A program made the position numbers and the translations under genes. Shown here piece by piece: positions 54,170 to 61,995 of a stretch of DNA of 64,000 nt. The stretch lies in contig CAYPJE010000004.1 of the NCBI GenBank assembly GCA_964410945.1, positions 1 to 64,000 on the forward strand, given 5' to 3'. Each line of letters starts with the position of its first letter. Position 1 is the first letter of the stretch. The notes below the pieces were generated by a model. It ran no database searches, was not told the DNA's origin, and saw only the letters and a program-made list of their open reading frames with translations. This stretch comes from CAYPJE01 sp964410945 (GTDB taxonomy: Bacteria > Fidelibacterota > Marinisomatia > Marinisomatales > TCS56).

Positions 54170-54618
54170 CAGTAATTGCCCATTTCCCTTTCTGATTGTC
54201 GCTTTAAGTCTTTTGCTTTAAGGGCTTCCTTCTTGTCATAGGAATGTTTTCCTTTAGCTACTGCAATCTCAAGTTTAGCCCATCCATCTTTAAAATATAA
54301 CCGGACCGGTACGATCGTCATACCCTTCTGTTCCACTGCCCGCTGCAGTTTCGAAATTTCACGCCGATTCAGTAAAAGCTTCCGGTCGCGTACCGGTTCA
54401 TGTCCCTGGTAACCGGTATGCGAATAAGGGCTGATATGTAACCCGACAGCCCAGGCTTCATTGGACCGGATAGTGATATATCCTTCCTTCAGATTGGCAT
54501 GGCCCTCACGTAGACTTTTAACCTCACTGCCGGTCAATTCCAGTCCCGCTTCGTATTTTTCCAGCAGGAAATACTCATGAAAAGCCTTTCGGTTGGTAGC
54601 AATATTATGCGTGCTCAT
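54169..54618 (-). CDS. smpB: SsrA-binding protein SmpB
   Basis: 149 residues. N-terminal ATNRKAFHEYFLLEKYEAGLELTGSE (shortened here as the diagnostic ATNRKAFHEY and GLELTGSEVKSLR), oligonucleotide-binding barrel and C-terminal basic tail KALKAKDLKRQ. Partners with tmRNA in rescuing stalled ribosomes. No ssrA gene is found in the window. Confidence 0.97.
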   Translation of the reverse strand: MSTHNIATNRKAFHEYFLLEKYEAGLELTGSEVKSLREGHANLKEGYITIRSNEAWAVGLHISPYSHTGYQGHEPVRDRKLLLNRREISKLQRAVEQKGMTIVPVRLYFKDGWAKLEIAVAKGKHSYDKKEALKAKDLKRQSEREMGNY

Positions 54619-54660
54619 TTCAGATTAACTGGTAATTGATTATAATTTACAACTTATCGG

Positions 54661-55143
54661 TCATTTTTTAAATATACGTCGCCAGACTTCCATATCCACC
54701 GGCTTCATTTCCGGCTTTTTTTCTTCGGGCGGGTTCGATCTGCCCTTTTTTTGATGCAATATTTTAATGAATTCCTGTGATGTGATGCTTTTCGATCCCC
54801 AATACTTTATTCCCCGTGCTACTGCCTTATCGGATGATACGACTGAACAGGCTTTAGGATTATTCTGGGCCTGGATCAACTCTATTATTATCGTGTCGGC
54901 TTTTTTATGGGGTGGCGAAAACCGGACCTGCACATTCTGGCTGATTGGCGCTTCCAGACTGATAACATCGTCCTGGATACCATCGAAGACTACAATAATG
55001 TCCAGATTGCGGCGTTCGCTGAAGGCTACGATCATATCCAATAGCTTTTCCCTGGATTTTTCCAGGTTGTCTCTGGAAGAATCCAGCATTCCGGGAATGG
55101 CATGGATCAGATTATATCCATCAATTATGAGTTTTTCGCGCAT
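54661..55143 (-). CDS. NYN/YacP-like PIN-fold ribonuclease
   Basis: 160 residues. Acidic PIN-like site: IDGYNLIHAIP (Asp8), VVFDG (about residues 51-55), ADTIIIELIQ and VVSSDKAVARG. Resembles Rae1/YacP, an endonuclease that acts on ribosome-bound mRNA in Bacillus. Adjacent smpB makes a translation-quality role plausible. The C-terminal 30 residues are basic and Pro-rich. Confidence 0.85.
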   Translation of the reverse strand: MREKLIIDGYNLIHAIPGMLDSSRDNLEKSREKLLDMIVAFSERRNLDIIVVFDGIQDDVISLEAPISQNVQVRFSPPHKKADTIIIELIQAQNNPKACSVVSSDKAVARGIKYWGSKSITSQEFIKILHQKKGRSNPPEEKKPEMKPVDMEVWRRIFKK

Positions 55144-55173
55144 TACTGTCAGTAAATCAATATTCGATCATTT

Positions 55174-55263
55174 GGGAATAAATGGAGCGGGAAATTAATT
55201 TACTGATTTGAGAATTAAAATCACTATTCCCTGCTAACAATAATTCACCTAAATTCCCGCTCC
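55174..55263. repeat. Interleaved inverted repeats upstream of tRNA-Leu
   Basis: GGGAATA (55174-55180) can pair with TATTCCC (55225-55231), and GGAGCGGGAA (55184-55193) with TTCCCGCTCC (55254-55263). The order L1-L2-R1-R2 is that of a pseudoknot. It sits in the divergent leader between the NYN gene and tRNA-Leu(CAG). It could be structured RNA, or two overlapping operators. Confidence 0.5.
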
Positions 55264-55288
55264 GCTTTTATTCAAATTAAATTGATTT

Positions 55289-55372
55289 GCCCGGGTGGTG
55301 AAATTGGTAGACACGCTAGGTTCAGGGTCTAGTGATCGCGAGGTCGTGCTGGTTCAAGTCCAGTCCCGGGCA
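55289..55372 (+). tRNA. tRNA-Leu (CAG)
   Basis: 84 bases. GCCCGGG/CCCGGGC acceptor stem. CTAGG-TTCAGGG-TCTAG arm gives anticodon CAG. Class II variable arm and discriminator A. CCA is not encoded. The only tRNA gene on the plus strand in this window. Confidence 0.96.
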
Positions 55373-55523
55373 CAATTTTTCCTCTGATTTATATTTTATG
55401 GTTAAATATTCTTAATATCATCCTGCCATACTGCTCTGGAAGCAGTGTGTATAAAATTCATATGTTGATTTATTAATTCTGCTTAAGATTCCGGAATATT
55501 TACACCGAAAAACTGAGGCATAT
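55373..55523. other. Intergenic leader before DUF819 gene
   Basis: A 6-base hairpin ACTGCT/AGCAGT (55430-55446) lies about 60 bases past the tRNA. It has no T-run, so it may be a processing site and not an intrinsic terminator. Otherwise AT-rich, presumably with the promoter of the downstream permease. Confidence 0.35.
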
Positions 55524-56765
55524 ATGACTCCTTTAATTACCAACGATGCAATTGTACTGGGTATTCTCATGGCAATCCTGGTATTCGTTTTCCGATCATC
55601 GCGCAGTTCACATCCCTTCTGGAAAAAATTCTATAAATATGTGCCAACCCTGTTGATGTGTTATTTCCTGCCATCGATCCTCAACTCGATGGGCATCATT
55701 TCCGGGGAAGAATCAAAATTATACTTCGTTGCTTCCCGCTATCTGTTACCAACCAGTCTGGTTCTGTTGACGATCAGCATTGATCTTAAAGAGGTCATGC
55801 GCCTGGGACCGAAAGCATTGATTATGTTCTTTACCGGTACCCTGGGAATCATTATTGGCGGTCCGTTGGCGATTCTGGTGGTATCCGCTTTTGCACCTGA
55901 AATTGTCGGTGGGGCCGGTCCCGATGCCGTCTGGCGCGGATTAACTACCGTAGCCGGCAGCTGGATCGGTGGCGGTGCCAATCAGGCGGCCATGAAAGAA
56001 GTATTCGGAGTCAGTGACAATCTATTTTCAGCCATGATTGCAGTCGACGTAATTGTCGCAAATATCTGGATGGCCTTCCTGCTGTATGGTGCCGGAATCC
56101 ACGAGCGGGTCGACGGCTGGTTTAAAGGCGATACTTCCGCTATCACCCATCTGCAGAAAAAAATTGAGGACTACCGGCTACAAATCAGTAAAATTCCCGA
56201 TCTGACCGATGCAATAACTGTTGTTGGTGTTGGATTTGCCGTTACGGCCGTATCACATTTGCTGGCCGATCAAATCGCTCCCTGGATAAGTACCAACGCT
56301 CCTTACCTGGCAAAATTCAGTCTCACCTCCGGCTTTTTCTGGCTGATTGTTTCTGCCACGACTATTGCCCTTCTACTGTCTTTTACCAAACTCAGGAATC
56401 TGGAAGGGGTAGGCGCATCACGATTTGGCAGCCTGTTCCTTTATGTTCTGGTGGCTACCATCGGTATGAAAATGAATATCCTGGCGATATTCGATAATCC
56501 CGGTCTCTTTCTGGTAGGTATAATCTGGATGGCCTTCCACGCCTCAATTCTGATCCTGGTGGCAAAGTTAATCAAAGCACCGTTTTTCTTCATGGCGGTG
56601 GGCAGCCAGGCCAATGTCGGTGGAGCAGCCTCGGCACCGATCGTCGCGTCAGCTTTCCACTCATCATTAGCGCCCGTGGGGGTTCTGCTGGCGGTGCTGG
56701 GTTACGCCGTGGGGACCTATGGTGCCTGGCTCTGTGGTATTATCATGCAGTTTGCCTCTCCCTGA
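55524..56765 (+). CDS. DUF819-family integral membrane protein
   Basis: 413 residues, about ten membrane segments. Family features include LPTSLVLLTISIDLKEVMRLGPKA, GSWIGGGANQAAMKE and the C-terminal GSQANVGGAASAPIVASAF. These proteins resemble sodium-coupled solute transporters, but the substrate is unknown. Monocistronic; convergent with the DUF3228 gene, the stops abutting at 56765/56766. Confidence 0.88.
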   Translation: MTPLITNDAIVLGILMAILVFVFRSSRSSHPFWKKFYKYVPTLLMCYFLPSILNSMGIISGEESKLYFVASRYLLPTSLVLLTISIDLKEVMRLGPKALIMFFTGTLGIIIGGPLAILVVSAFAPEIVGGAGPDAVWRGLTTVAGSWIGGGANQAAMKEVFGVSDNLFSAMIAVDVIVANIWMAFLLYGAGIHERVDGWFKGDTSAITHLQKKIEDYRLQISKIPDLTDAITVVGVGFAVTAVSHLLADQIAPWISTNAPYLAKFSLTSGFFWLIVSATTIALLLSFTKLRNLEGVGASRFGSLFLYVLVATIGMKMNILAIFDNPGLFLVGIIWMAFHASILILVAKLIKAPFFFMAVGSQANVGGAASAPIVASAFHSSLAPVGVLLAVLGYAVGTYGAWLCGIIMQFASP

Positions 56766-57353
56766 TCAATTTTCTGGATCAAGGGCGGCATATTGCTGCC
56801 AGAAACGGACTGCTTCGGCCCATTCGTCGGTAGAATATTCAGCTTTAGTTCCACCGGGCAACTCCAGCTGATTGCGCATCATTGTGACTGGCCCCATTGG
56901 CAGCATTTCTACGCCAACTGGAACGGCATTAATACTGATCAGTTCCCAATCGGCGTTGGTTGTATGCTCATCATTTTCAGCCAGAACGGAATGACTGTAT
57001 AAAACCAGTTCAACTTTTCCCGCCGGCAACGGTGTACCCTTCAGGGCGCGAATCTGAATATAGGGTTCCTCTCCCTCGCGCCGTGAAACAGTCCGGGCAG
57101 TCAATTGTGTTGTTTCATCAATCTTTACGAAAGGACAGTGGAATTTTCCGGTTAACTCCGGGCTAACCTGCACCAGAACAACCCCACGCCGATATCCCTG
57201 CCGGTAATATCCAGCCCCCAGTTGCTTGGCAGCATGGTCTGCGATTTGTTCAAAGGTCAGTTCTTCAGCGTAGGTTTTACCGGAGCCTTTGACCTGTCGC
57301 CGAACAAAATCATTTACCGCGACGGCTGGTTGAGATGACAACCTGTCACCCAT
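56766..57353 (-). CDS. DUF3228-like protein
   Basis: 195 residues, soluble, no signal peptide. FVRRQVKGSGKTYAEELTFE, GYRRGVVLVQV, KFHCPFVKID and VELVLYSHSVLAENDE recall DUF3228, a family shared by bacteria and plants, of unknown function. The family call is from memory of its pattern. It overlaps the small upstream CxxC gene by 8 bases. Confidence 0.65.
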   Translation of the reverse strand: MGDRLSSQPAVAVNDFVRRQVKGSGKTYAEELTFEQIADHAAKQLGAGYYRQGYRRGVVLVQVSPELTGKFHCPFVKIDETTQLTARTVSRREGEEPYIQIRALKGTPLPAGKVELVLYSHSVLAENDEHTTNADWELISINAVPVGVEMLPMGPVTMMRNQLELPGGTKAEYSTDEWAEAVRFWQQYAALDPEN

Positions 57354-57597
57354 TTGCAGAATTTATCTTTTCAATATTCATATATACCGGCTTATTTCCC
57401 ATAAAATAATGATAATCGAGAATTCCATAACCTTCCTGGTGCCTGGTTGGACAGGAGGCACAGGCCGGTCGGCCGTCAACTTTGTGGCGCAGTACTTTTA
57501 AGATTTTATCATCGGTTTCCCTGGCACCCGGTACTAATTCTTCATCGGTTTCAACATACCAGCGTAAGGTTACCAGATAGCGGTTTTTATTTTCCAT
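57346..57597 (-). CDS. Small CxxC protein of unknown function, paired with DUF3228
   Basis: About 83 residues from the ATG at 57597, chosen for GGAG 7 bases upstream; an ATG five codons earlier is possible. It contains CASC within DGRPACASCPTRHQEG and an aromatic C-terminal half (GYGILDYHYFMGNKPVYMN). I do not recognise it. The 8-base overlap with the DUF3228 gene suggests they act together. Confidence 0.65.
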   Translation of the reverse strand: MENKNRYLVTLRWYVETDEELVPGARETDDKILKVLRHKVDGRPACASCPTRHQEGYGILDYHYFMGNKPVYMNIEKINSANG

Positions 57598-57682
57598 AGA
57601 TTTCTCCATCAACTATTGCCCCTGCTGATTAAAATTTAGATTCAGTTAATAGAGATACACAAGACCAGGAAATGTTCCCGGA

Positions 57683-58756
57683 TTATTTACCATTGAAATT
57701 CAATGCCAACTGGCTGATAACCGGTTCGAAATTGCTCACACCCACTCCCAGTAATCTGATAGGGCGTGCAGATTTCCATTCTTTAAGGAATAAATCACGC
57801 GCAGCCCTGGCAATTTCCTTTTCCGAGCAGGTATAGGTTGATATGGATAATTGCCGCGTGATAGTTTTGAAATCCAGATACCTGATTTTGACAGTTATTG
57901 TTTTCCCCTTGAAATTATTCCGGTTGAGCTGTGTCGCCACTTCTGCACTCATATGGTCAAGTTTATCGAGTAATTCATCTTCTGAATCGATATCATCCTT
58001 AAACGTTCGTTCGGTACTGATCGATTTAGCAGCCTGTTCCTCACATACTGCCCTATCATCAAACCCCCGCGACCAACGATACATATCACGGCCCATTTTT
58101 CCGAATACCTTGATTAATACCAGTTCGGACTGACTTTGCAGATCGTTCACCGTTACCACACCCATCGATTTTAGCTTATCAGCTGTTTTCGGGCCAATAC
58201 CAGGAATTTTATTGACCGTCAGTGGTGCCAGAAATGATTTTTCCTTTCCCGGTGCCACAATGGTCATTCCTTCCGGCTTTTCAAAATCGGATGCAATTTT
58301 AGCAATCATCTTATTAGTACTCAGACCCACAGATACGGATAGACCGATATCCCTCTTAATGCGGTGCTGAATATTTTTTACCGCCGCAATTCCGTCATCC
58401 CAATGCTCAAGACAATCGGATAAATCCAGATATGCTTCATCCACACTTACCTGCTGAACCTGGTCGGAATGGGATCTCAGGATACCCATGATGATTTTTG
58501 AATATGTGCGGTAAGCCTTAAAGCGCGGTGGTTTTATAACTAAATCGGAGCAAAGTTTCTGGGCTTTGAACATCGACATGGCCGAATGAATGCCAAACTC
58601 GCGTGCCGGGTAAGATGCGGCGGCCACCACACCTCGTTCTTCCGCTAATCCTCCTACTACGAGGGGCTGGCCTTTCAGGCTGGGATCCAACAATACTTCT
58701 ACAGAACAGAAAAAGGCATCCAGGTCAAAATGTGCTATGGAACGAATGTTAGAAAT
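57683..58756 (-). CDS. dinB: DNA polymerase IV (Y-family), probable ATT start
   Basis: The conserved N-terminus SIAHFDLDAFFCSVE, including catalytic Asp, lies upstream of the first ATG/GTG/TTG start (TTG at 58693) and in frame with it. The frame is open to a stop at 58785-58787. AGGAG at about 58764-58768 stands 6 bases before ATT at 58756, the best candidate; CTG at 58759 is the alternative. Further motifs are SVDEAYLDLS, IGLSVSVGLSTNKMIAKIASD and the HhH GIGPKTADKL. Error-prone lesion bypass polymerase. It starts about 20 bases after the marC stop. Confidence 0.9.
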   Translation of the reverse strand: MSNIRSIAHFDLDAFFCSVEVLLDPSLKGQPLVVGGLAEERGVVAAASYPAREFGIHSAMSMFKAQKLCSDLVIKPPRFKAYRTYSKIIMGILRSHSDQVQQVSVDEAYLDLSDCLEHWDDGIAAVKNIQHRIKRDIGLSVSVGLSTNKMIAKIASDFEKPEGMTIVAPGKEKSFLAPLTVNKIPGIGPKTADKLKSMGVVTVNDLQSQSELVLIKVFGKMGRDMYRWSRGFDDRAVCEEQAAKSISTERTFKDDIDSEDELLDKLDHMSAEVATQLNRNNFKGKTITVKIRYLDFKTITRQLSISTYTCSEKEIARAARDLFLKEWKSARPIRLLGVGVSNFEPVISQLALNFNGK

Positions 58757-58776
58757 CAGCTGCTCCTGAAAAATGA

Positions 58777-59373
58777 CTAATCCATTTTATCCATGAAACT
58801 GGCTATACCACTCAACAGCATCTCAACTGAGATAGTGGTTAGTATCATCCCCATCAATCGTTCAATGGCGGCCAATCCCCGCTTTCTGATAATTTTTCGT
58901 AGACCTTCCGAAAAATACAGCAGGACCGATGAAACCAGCCAGGCTCCCAGCATGGCCACCATTATTTCCCATTTCTGGTTCGATTGTTTGGATACCATTA
59001 ACAGGATTGTGGCAATGGTTGAAGGCCCTGCCACCAATGGAATCGCCAGAGGAACAATGAACGGTTCCAGTTCAGGATCCTCCCCCATCAGTCCCTGGTG
59101 GCGCAGGGGAAATATCATCCGGATTGCAATAATGAACAGAATTATCCCACCGGCAATGCTCAACGACGGCTCACTGATCGATAAAGCACGCATCATTGGT
59201 GTTCCAAAAAAGAAAAAACACAGCATTATTACCAGGGCAATCAACAACTCCCGGATAATGATTTTCCTGCGTCGATCTTCATCGACATAGTTCAAGACGG
59301 ATAAAAATACCGGAATGTTACCCAGAGGGTCCATTACCAGGAACAGTGTTATTGCTGCGGTCCAGATCGTCAT
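58777..59373 (-). CDS. MarC-family membrane protein
   Basis: 198 residues with six membrane segments. FLVMDPLGNIPVFLSVL and PLAIPLVAGPSTIATILL are diagnostic for MarC/UPF0056. Function unresolved despite the name (multiple antibiotic resistance association was withdrawn in E. coli). Upstream of dinB on the same strand. Confidence 0.93.
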   Translation of the reverse strand: MTIWTAAITLFLVMDPLGNIPVFLSVLNYVDEDRRRKIIIRELLIALVIMLCFFFFGTPMMRALSISEPSLSIAGGIILFIIAIRMIFPLRHQGLMGEDPELEPFIVPLAIPLVAGPSTIATILLMVSKQSNQKWEIMVAMLGAWLVSSVLLYFSEGLRKIIRKRGLAAIERLMGMILTTISVEMLLSGIASFMDKMD

Positions 59374-59529
59374 ATTTTACCTGCTCGGTTAAGTAGCTAA
59401 AATTACTGGAAATTTAGACCACAATACAATTTTAGACTTGTAAATACAGGAGAAATAATTATCAGGATTGCCCGTATGTCATACTTAGGAATTGTCAGTA
59501 TGTTATATATGCAAACAGTGCTGTCAAAT

Positions 59530-59542
59530 AGGAATAATTCCT
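59530..59542. promoter_or_regulatory. Perfect palindrome in the hsp20 leader
   Basis: AGGAAT-A-ATTCCT, a 6+1+6 inverted repeat located about 110 bases upstream of the hsp20 start in the 278-base divergent gap with marC. It is a possible operator. It is not a CIRCE element. Confidence 0.35.
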
Positions 59543-59651
59543 TGTGGCAATATTTTTTCCATGTAAACCTGGCAGTAAATGTTCACTGGCATGCAGCTTG
59601 TTCCAATAGAGTCGTGAAAGAAAAAACTTAATCTTGAAAAGGAGAATAAAA

Positions 59652-60098
59652 ATGACATTAGTAAAATGGCATCCAAACACGACTTTAAGGCCCCGGAATT
59701 CATTCGATCGTTTAGTACGGGATTTCTTTAACGACAGCTATGGCTACGAAGAGGAATCAACTGGCCTGAACTGGGCCCCTTCCACCGACATCCAGGAAGA
59801 TGAGAAGAAATTCACTGTCACTGCCGATTTACCTGGCCTGGATAAAAAAGACGTTCACATTCATGTAAAAGATAATGTGTTAACCATTAAAGGAGAGCGC
59901 GTCCTGGCGAAGGAAGATAAAAACACCAACTACCACCGCCGTGAACGCTCCAGCGGGAATTTCCAACGTTGCTTCCGCCTGCCAGACATGGTGAATGAAG
60001 ACCAGATTGGTGCCAAATTCAAGAATGGGATATTGTCAATAGAGCTTCCAAAAACTGAAGCCGTACAGCCCAAAGAAATTGAAATCAAAGTCGCTTAA
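59652..60098 (+). CDS. Small heat-shock protein Hsp20 / alpha-crystallin
   Basis: 148 residues from the ATG at 59652, preceded by AAGGAGAA; a TTG six codons earlier overlaps this site. Alpha-crystallin domain (about 45-140) with FTVTADLPGLDKKDV, NVLTIKGERV and FKNGILSIELPK; C-terminal IEIK stands for the I-x-I motif. ATP-independent holdase that forms oligomers. Strong terminator follows. Confidence 0.95.
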   Translation: MTLVKWHPNTTLRPRNSFDRLVRDFFNDSYGYEEESTGLNWAPSTDIQEDEKKFTVTADLPGLDKKDVHIHVKDNVLTIKGERVLAKEDKNTNYHRRERSSGNFQRCFRLPDMVNEDQIGAKFKNGILSIELPKTEAVQPKEIEIKVA

Positions 60099-60120
60099 TT
60101 AGTTCGATCCATCCCCCACA

Positions 60121-60155
60121 AAAAAGCCCGGTGCGAAAGCATCGGGCTTTTTTTA
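60121..60155. terminator. Bidirectional intrinsic terminator between hsp20 and SDR gene
   Basis: Hairpin AAAAAGCCCGGTGC-GAAA-GCATCGGGCTTTTTT with a GAAA tetraloop and A/T-runs on both sides. It serves hsp20 on the plus strand and the SDR gene on the minus strand, both of which end within 25 bases of it. Confidence 0.92.
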
Positions 60156-60170
60156 TTCAAAATATGATGG

Positions 60171-60914
60171 TCAGGTTACTGTTCCACCATCGACATTTAA
60201 GACCGCCCCGGTTATATAGCTGGCCTCATCACTGGCCAGGAAACAATAGGCATTGGCTATTTCGATGCTTTCTCCCATACGGCCCAGCGGAACCCTCTGC
60301 AACATCATGTCCATAACCTTATCGGGAATCCCGGCTGTCATTTCGGTTTTGATAAAACCGGGAGCAACCGCATTAACACGGATATTCTTACGTCCCAGCT
60401 CCCTGGCCCAGACCTTTGACATCCCAATAACACCAGCCTTAGTGGCAACGTAATTGGTCTGTCCGAAATTACCTGTATGGGCGACAACCGAGGAAGCGTT
60501 GAGGATTACACCACCATTTTCAGGATCCATTAAAGCGACGGCCGCCTGAGTACACAGAAATACACCTTTCAGATTAACATCGATAACCTTATCAAATTTA
60601 TCAACATCCAGCTTCTTCAGAGTACTGTCCATTAGGATACCGGCATTATTAACCAGGATGTCGACCCGACCATAGTTCTGTTCAATCATGCCAAACAGAT
60701 TCCCTACACTTTCAATATCGCTGACATCGGTTTTGACGAAATCGGTCTTACCACCCTGATCGGCAATATCACTGGCGGTTTTCAGTCCGTTTTCTTCATC
60801 GTAATCGGCAATAATAACCGTGGCTCCCTCTTCGGCAAATTTCAGAGCGGTTGATCTTCCAATCCCCCGTGCCGCACCTGTAATAACAGCAATTTTATCT
60901 TTAAGACGCTGCAT
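60171..60914 (-). CDS. Short-chain dehydrogenase/reductase, FabG-like
   Basis: 247 residues. Cofactor motif TGAARGIGRS (12-21), NNAG (about 88-91), catalytic Ser in NASSVVAHTG and YVATK (Tyr-x-x-x-Lys), with a C-terminal ITGAVLNVDGGT. FabG-type 3-oxoacyl-ACP reductases share all of this, but so do many other SDRs. No other fatty-acid genes are nearby, so the substrate is open. Confidence 0.88.
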   Translation of the reverse strand: MQRLKDKIAVITGAARGIGRSTALKFAEEGATVIIADYDEENGLKTASDIADQGGKTDFVKTDVSDIESVGNLFGMIEQNYGRVDILVNNAGILMDSTLKKLDVDKFDKVIDVNLKGVFLCTQAAVALMDPENGGVILNASSVVAHTGNFGQTNYVATKAGVIGMSKVWARELGRKNIRVNAVAPGFIKTEMTAGIPDKVMDMMLQRVPLGRMGESIEIANAYCFLASDEASYITGAVLNVDGGTVT

Positions 60915-61026
60915 GTGAATACCCCTTTATTCTTTTGTTTGGAACAATTTTATTAAAATTCTTTAGAAAATCTCATTAGGTTGTGAAATTTAGCCTTCTC
61001 AAACAGCATTAATCCAATAAAAAGCT

Positions 61027-61989
61027 ATGATGATTGAAAACATAACCCAAGCAATCGGGGACACCCCGGTAGTAAAACTTAATCGTGTTGGCCAGGAACT
61101 GGACTGCGACTTTTATGCCAAATGTGAATTCCTCAACGCCGGCGGATCACTAAAGGACCGGATTGGCGTTCGAATGATTCTCGCGGCCCAGGCCAGTGGA
61201 CGGATAAAACCCGGTGATACCTTGATCGAACCAACCTCTGGCAATACTGGTATCGGGATGGCGGTAACCGCAGCAGCACTGGGCTATCGGTTGATTATTA
61301 CCATGCCGGAAAAAATGAGCCAGGAGAAACAGGTCGTTCTGGAAGCCCTGGGTGCTGAAATTGTGCGCACGCCCACTGGTGCAGCTCACGATTCACCGGA
61401 CAGTGAAGCCAGCGTTGCAAAACGACTGCAAGCCGAAATACCGGGCTCGCACATTCTGGATCAATATTCAAATCCCGATAATCCCGATGCCCATTATCAT
61501 GGCACGGCCGAAGAAATCCTGGCTGATTACGGAACCAACCTGGATATGGTAGTAATTGGAGTTGGAACAGGCGGGACAATAACCGGTGTTTCCAGAAAGC
61601 TGAAGGAAAAATTGCCGGATATTCAAATTGTTGGTGTCGATCCCTTCGGTTCCATCCTCGGTGGCGGCGATGATGTGCATACTTATATGGTGGAGGGTAT
61701 TGGATATGATTTTTTCCCGGATGTGCTCGACAATTCACTGGTGGATTCCTACATCAAGGTTAACGACAGGGATTCATTCCTGATGGCACGCCGTCTGATT
61801 CGTGAGGAGGGTCTGCTGGTAGGTGGATCGAGCGGATCGGTAATGTGGGGAGCTTTACAAGCGGCGAAAACGCTGCAGGCTGGTCAAAAATGTCTGGTTA
61901 TCCTGCCTGATAACATCCGCAATTATCTGACCAAATTCGTTTCTGATGATTGGATGATCACAAATGGTTTTTTGGAACGGGACGAATAG
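61027..61989 (+). CDS. Cystathionine beta-synthase-type PLP enzyme
   Basis: 320 residues. PLP Lys in GGSLKDRIG, phosphate loop TSGNTGIG, and GVGTGGTITG. Long stretches (FLNAGGSLKDRI, LIITMPEKMSQEK, SHILDQYSNPDNPDAHY, VEGIGYDFFPDVL) resemble eukaryotic cystathionine beta-synthase more than CysK. The C-terminal regulatory CBS pair is missing. Makes cystathionine (or cysteine) from serine or O-acetylserine. Monocistronic. Confidence 0.9.
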   Translation: MMIENITQAIGDTPVVKLNRVGQELDCDFYAKCEFLNAGGSLKDRIGVRMILAAQASGRIKPGDTLIEPTSGNTGIGMAVTAAALGYRLIITMPEKMSQEKQVVLEALGAEIVRTPTGAAHDSPDSEASVAKRLQAEIPGSHILDQYSNPDNPDAHYHGTAEEILADYGTNLDMVVIGVGTGGTITGVSRKLKEKLPDIQIVGVDPFGSILGGGDDVHTYMVEGIGYDFFPDVLDNSLVDSYIKVNDRDSFLMARRLIREEGLLVGGSSGSVMWGALQAAKTLQAGQKCLVILPDNIRNYLTKFVSDDWMITNGFLERDE

Positions 61990-61995
61990 GATCAG

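Noticed and set aside
54169..55143. tmRNA (ssrA) near smpB
   Set aside because: No alanyl-tRNA-like ends or tag reading frame could be found in the flanking non-coding sequence.
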